From contig PBHS01000015.1 of the NCBI GenBank assembly GCA_002719575.1, positions 58,447 to 66,632 of the forward strand: DNA of 8,186 nt, written 5' to 3'. Position 1 is the stretch's first letter. Each line of letters begins with the position of its first letter. Below the pieces are notes generated by a model. It searched no databases. It saw only the letters and a program-made list of their open reading frames with translations, and had not been told where the DNA came from. This document shows positions 6,362 to 8,186 of this stretch, in pieces. Position numbers and translations under genes: made by a program. Source of the DNA: Gammaproteobacteria bacterium (lineage in GTDB: Bacteria; Pseudomonadota; Gammaproteobacteria; Pseudomonadales; Pseudohongiellaceae).

Positions 6362-7648
6362 GTGATGGAGAGGATGAATAAACACACAGGTCCGCTCAAA
6401 ATCCTGCGCTTTGTGACAGCCCTGGCCGCCTCGACAGTTGCGGTAAGCAGCGTTGGTCAGAGTCTGCAAGTTGTCACCCCAGAGAGCGCAGGGTTTTCTT
6501 CGACTGGGCTAGGTGCGGTCAGCGCAAATCTTCAGCAGCACATCGATGATGGGGATATTGCAGGAGTCGTTGCGGCAGTCGCCCGGGATGGCAAGCTGGC
6601 TTATTTCGAAGCGCTGGGCAGGCTCGATATCGAACAACAGAAACCTATGCCAAAAGACGCGCTGTTTCGCATCTATTCTATGACCCGTCAAATCACGAGC
6701 ACTGCCGTACTCCAGCTTTACGAAGCGGGCAAATTTGAGCTGGATGATCCGATTCAGAAGTATTTGCCGGAGTTCTCTGACCAGCGAGTACTGATGGATC
6801 CAGACGGCACTGACGTCAGTCAAAGCCGCACTCGTTTGGGTGACATTACCGTACTGCATCTTCTGACTCACACCTCTGGTTTGGGCAGCCGAAGTTCGAC
6901 GCTCTACCGGGAACAGCAGGTGAGGGACAAGAATTATTCACTTGATGAAATGGTAACCAAAGCGGCGACTGTCCCGCTCTTTCACGATCCTGGCACCGCG
7001 TTCAGATATGGAATACACGCCACGATCTTGGGCAAACTGATTGAGGTATGGTCGGGAATGCCACTTGATACTTACCTTGAGCGCAATATCTTTGACCCAC
7101 TGACAATGAACAGCACTGTCTTCTGGTCGGAGAATAAAGACGCCGACAGACTGGCTGAACTTTATCGGCCAATTGAGGGACAATTGACTCCTCACCGCAT
7201 TGAAGCGGTATCGTGGACCAGTCGTCCCCGGCTGCTTGAAGGAGGTGTCGGATTGCTGTCGTCGGTTGGAGATTTTCTGCGCTTTTCCCAGATGATCCTT
7301 GATAAGGGGGAATTAGATGGCCATCGAATTCTTTCTGAAGATACGGCGCGGCTTATCTATGAAAATGCCGTTCCGGATCAGGCTATGCCAATCGGTGAGC
7401 GTAGCTACTGGGCGGGATCTGGCTGGACTTTAGGGGGCTTCAATCTGGTGATGGATCCGTCTGCCTACAGTTTTCCCGTTTCCGCAGGCACAATCTGGTG
7501 GGATGGTTCCGCAGGTACCCGCTACTTCATCGATTCGTCGCAAGGCATAATCACCGTAATTATGGCACAGGTTTCTCCGTCTCGTGGGGGTGGATTTCGC
7601 GAGGATTTTACTCGCCTAGTGAATGCAGCTCTTATAGAGCGTCGCTAG
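6362..7648 (+). CDS. secreted beta-lactamase/serine hydrolase family protein with altered SxxK motif (SMTR)
   Basis: The product (up to 428 residues) belongs to the PF00144 beta-lactamase-like family: class C beta-lactamases, DD-peptidases and esterases. An N-terminal Sec signal is visible (KILRFVTALAASTVAVSSVGQS), with likely cleavage near residue 32, so it should be periplasmic or exported. Family blocks are FRIYSMTRQIT (102-112), LTHTSGLG (168-175), FRYGIHATILG (214-224, with Tyr216 as motif two), IFDPLTM (243-249) and WDGSAGTRYFID (380-391, motif three). The nucleophile Ser106 is present, but the usual catalytic Lys three residues on is Arg109 (CGT), so hydrolysis may be lost or changed. 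Possible starts are GTG 6362, ATG 6365 and ATG 6374. AGGAAGG at 6345-6351 stands ten bases before the GTG, while GGAG at 6367-6370 could serve ATG 6374. The GTG abuts the TAA of the DUF885 gene, implying an operon with coupled translation. Activity is uncertain. Confidence 0.9.
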   Translation: MMERMNKHTGPLKILRFVTALAASTVAVSSVGQSLQVVTPESAGFSSTGLGAVSANLQQHIDDGDIAGVVAAVARDGKLAYFEALGRLDIEQQKPMPKDALFRIYSMTRQITSTAVLQLYEAGKFELDDPIQKYLPEFSDQRVLMDPDGTDVSQSRTRLGDITVLHLLTHTSGLGSRSSTLYREQQVRDKNYSLDEMVTKAATVPLFHDPGTAFRYGIHATILGKLIEVWSGMPLDTYLERNIFDPLTMNSTVFWSENKDADRLAELYRPIEGQLTPHRIEAVSWTSRPRLLEGGVGLLSSVGDFLRFSQMILDKGELDGHRILSEDTARLIYENAVPDQAMPIGERSYWAGSGWTLGGFNLVMDPSAYSFPVSAGTIWWDGSAGTRYFIDSSQGIITVIMAQVSPSRGGGFREDFTRLVNAALIERR

Positions 7649-7656
7649 GTGCGGGG

Positions 7657-7682
7657 GCGGAAGAGCCTAATGAGACTTCCGC
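7657..7682 (+). terminator. possible hairpin after the serine hydrolase gene
   Basis: GCGGAAG (7657-7663) and CTTCCGC (7676-7682) form a perfect 7-bp stem with a 12-nt loop, starting nine bases after the stop codon at 7646-7648. No T-run follows, so it is not a standard intrinsic terminator; it could protect the 3' end of the mRNA or act with Rho. Confidence 0.3.
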
Positions 7683-7785
7683 GGTATTGACACGACAGTG
7701 CACTGGTATTGCAGGTGGAGCGACGGGCCATCGGGGCTTTCCCTGCGCAGTGCTTTGCGACGCTCATGCAGATCGGATAACCAAT

Positions 7786-7860
7786 GTTTGAGCGAACTGC
7801 TCTGATCCAGATCAATCGAATTCAGATTAAATGACAGAAATAATAATCATTCGCTCAAAC
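7786..7860. repeat. 11-bp inverted repeat around the rimJ start
   Basis: GTTTGAGCGAA (7786-7796) is the exact reverse complement of TTCGCTCAAAC (7850-7860). The arms enclose 53 nt that include the rimJ start codon at 7831, and the right arm covers codons 7-10. Within the enclosed part there is also TGATC-CA-GATCA. The arms could pair in the mRNA and hide the start region, or be paired protein-binding sites. The repeat is certain; the role is unknown. Confidence 0.5.
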
Positions 7861-8186
7861 CCTGACCATGCGGCAATCATGGCAGGGTATTTTGCGGGCA
7901 ATGAAACCCATCTGGCACCCTGGAGTCCGAAGGTACCGAGTCATCATCACTCAATTGATTGCTGGCGACGCAGGCTTATTGAACGGGAACGGGAATTTGC
8001 GAGAGGTGAATCAGTCCACTTTATTGGCACTGATACTGAACAGTCCAATGTCGTAGGACTATGTTCTTTAAGTAATATCGTCAGAGGCGTGTTTCAGGCC
8101 TGCCATCTTGGCTATTCGGTTGCAGCGCGCTATCAGGGACAGGGGTATATGAAGCGTATCGTGCAGCATGCAATTTCCTTTGCTTT
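7831..8186 (+). CDS. rimJ: RimJ-like ribosomal protein alanine N-acetyltransferase (3' end outside window)
   Basis: This is a GNAT-fold acetyltransferase resembling E. coli RimJ, which uses acetyl-CoA to acetylate the N-terminal alanine of ribosomal protein S5. The frame is open from ATG 7831 to the right edge, giving 118 complete codons of about 190 expected. Clear RimJ matches are YFAGNETHLAPWSP (20-33, compare YYAENRHFLKPWEP), VGLCSLSNIVRGVFQACHLGYS (75-96) and R100-Y-Q-G-Q-G105, the acetyl-CoA pyrophosphate-binding motif Q/RxxGxG. An in-frame TAA directly before the ATG (7828-7830) rules out a longer start, and there is no obvious Shine-Dalgarno sequence. The N-terminus is about 14 residues shorter than that of E. 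coli RimJ. It lies 182 nt after the serine hydrolase gene. S5 as substrate is inferred; other RimJ-like GNATs act on different N-termini. Confidence 0.87.
   Translation, partial: MTEIIIIRSNPDHAAIMAGYFAGNETHLAPWSPKVPSHHHSIDCWRRRLIEREREFARGESVHFIGTDTEQSNVVGLCSLSNIVRGVFQACHLGYSVAARYQGQGYMKRIVQHAISFA

Noticed and set aside
7687..7712. Perfect -35 hexamer TTGACA before rimJ
   Set aside because: No acceptable -10 at 16-18 nt; the nearest TATTGC is only 14 nt away, so a promoter is not supported.
7868..8056. 62-codon + strand open frame at the right edge
   Set aside because: It is an out-of-frame shadow of the rimJ homologue, which is the supported frame and runs off the window.

Overview
The window looks like ordinary chromosome of a gammaproteobacterium, at roughly balanced base composition. 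The clues are a proteobacterial-type (E. coli GshA-like) glutamate-cysteine ligase, an Hsp15/HslR protein, CysQ, a RimJ-type acetyltransferase and a lipoprotein with a classical lipobox. A marine or environmental lineage is plausible from the DUF885 lipoprotein plus serine-hydrolase-family pair, but that is inference. I see no mobile element, CRISPR array, RNA gene or phage gene.

Layout from left to right. Positions 2-676 hold the C-terminal part of a mercuric-reductase-like flavoprotein disulfide reductase on the + strand, cut by the window edge. It converges, with a 15-nt gap, on gshA (692-2260, - strand). Upstream of gshA on the same strand lies hslR (2372-2791). Next comes a 750-nt stretch (2792-3541) with no recognisable gene. 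Then three + strand genes follow: cysQ (3542-4366), a DUF885 zinc-peptidase-like lipoprotein (4469-6361), and directly abutting it a secreted beta-lactamase/serine-hydrolase family protein (6362-7648). At the right edge is the start of a rimJ homologue (7831 to beyond 8186).

How the genes fit together: gshA (glutathione synthesis from cysteine), cysQ (removal of PAP made during sulfate assimilation) and the disulfide reductase share a loose sulfur/thiol-redox theme. hslR and rimJ both act on the ribosome. The DUF885 lipoprotein and the serine-hydrolase-like protein form a probable translationally coupled, cell-envelope pair.

No clearly new system is visible. The points most worth checking are: a catalytic-lysine-to-arginine change in the SxxK motif of the serine hydrolase homologue; a Tyr in place of the usual catalytic His in the flavoprotein, as in MerA; the long gene-poor gap between hslR and cysQ, where related genomes often carry nudE/yrfG; an exact 11-bp inverted repeat bracketing the rimJ start; and small palindromes in the gshA leader.
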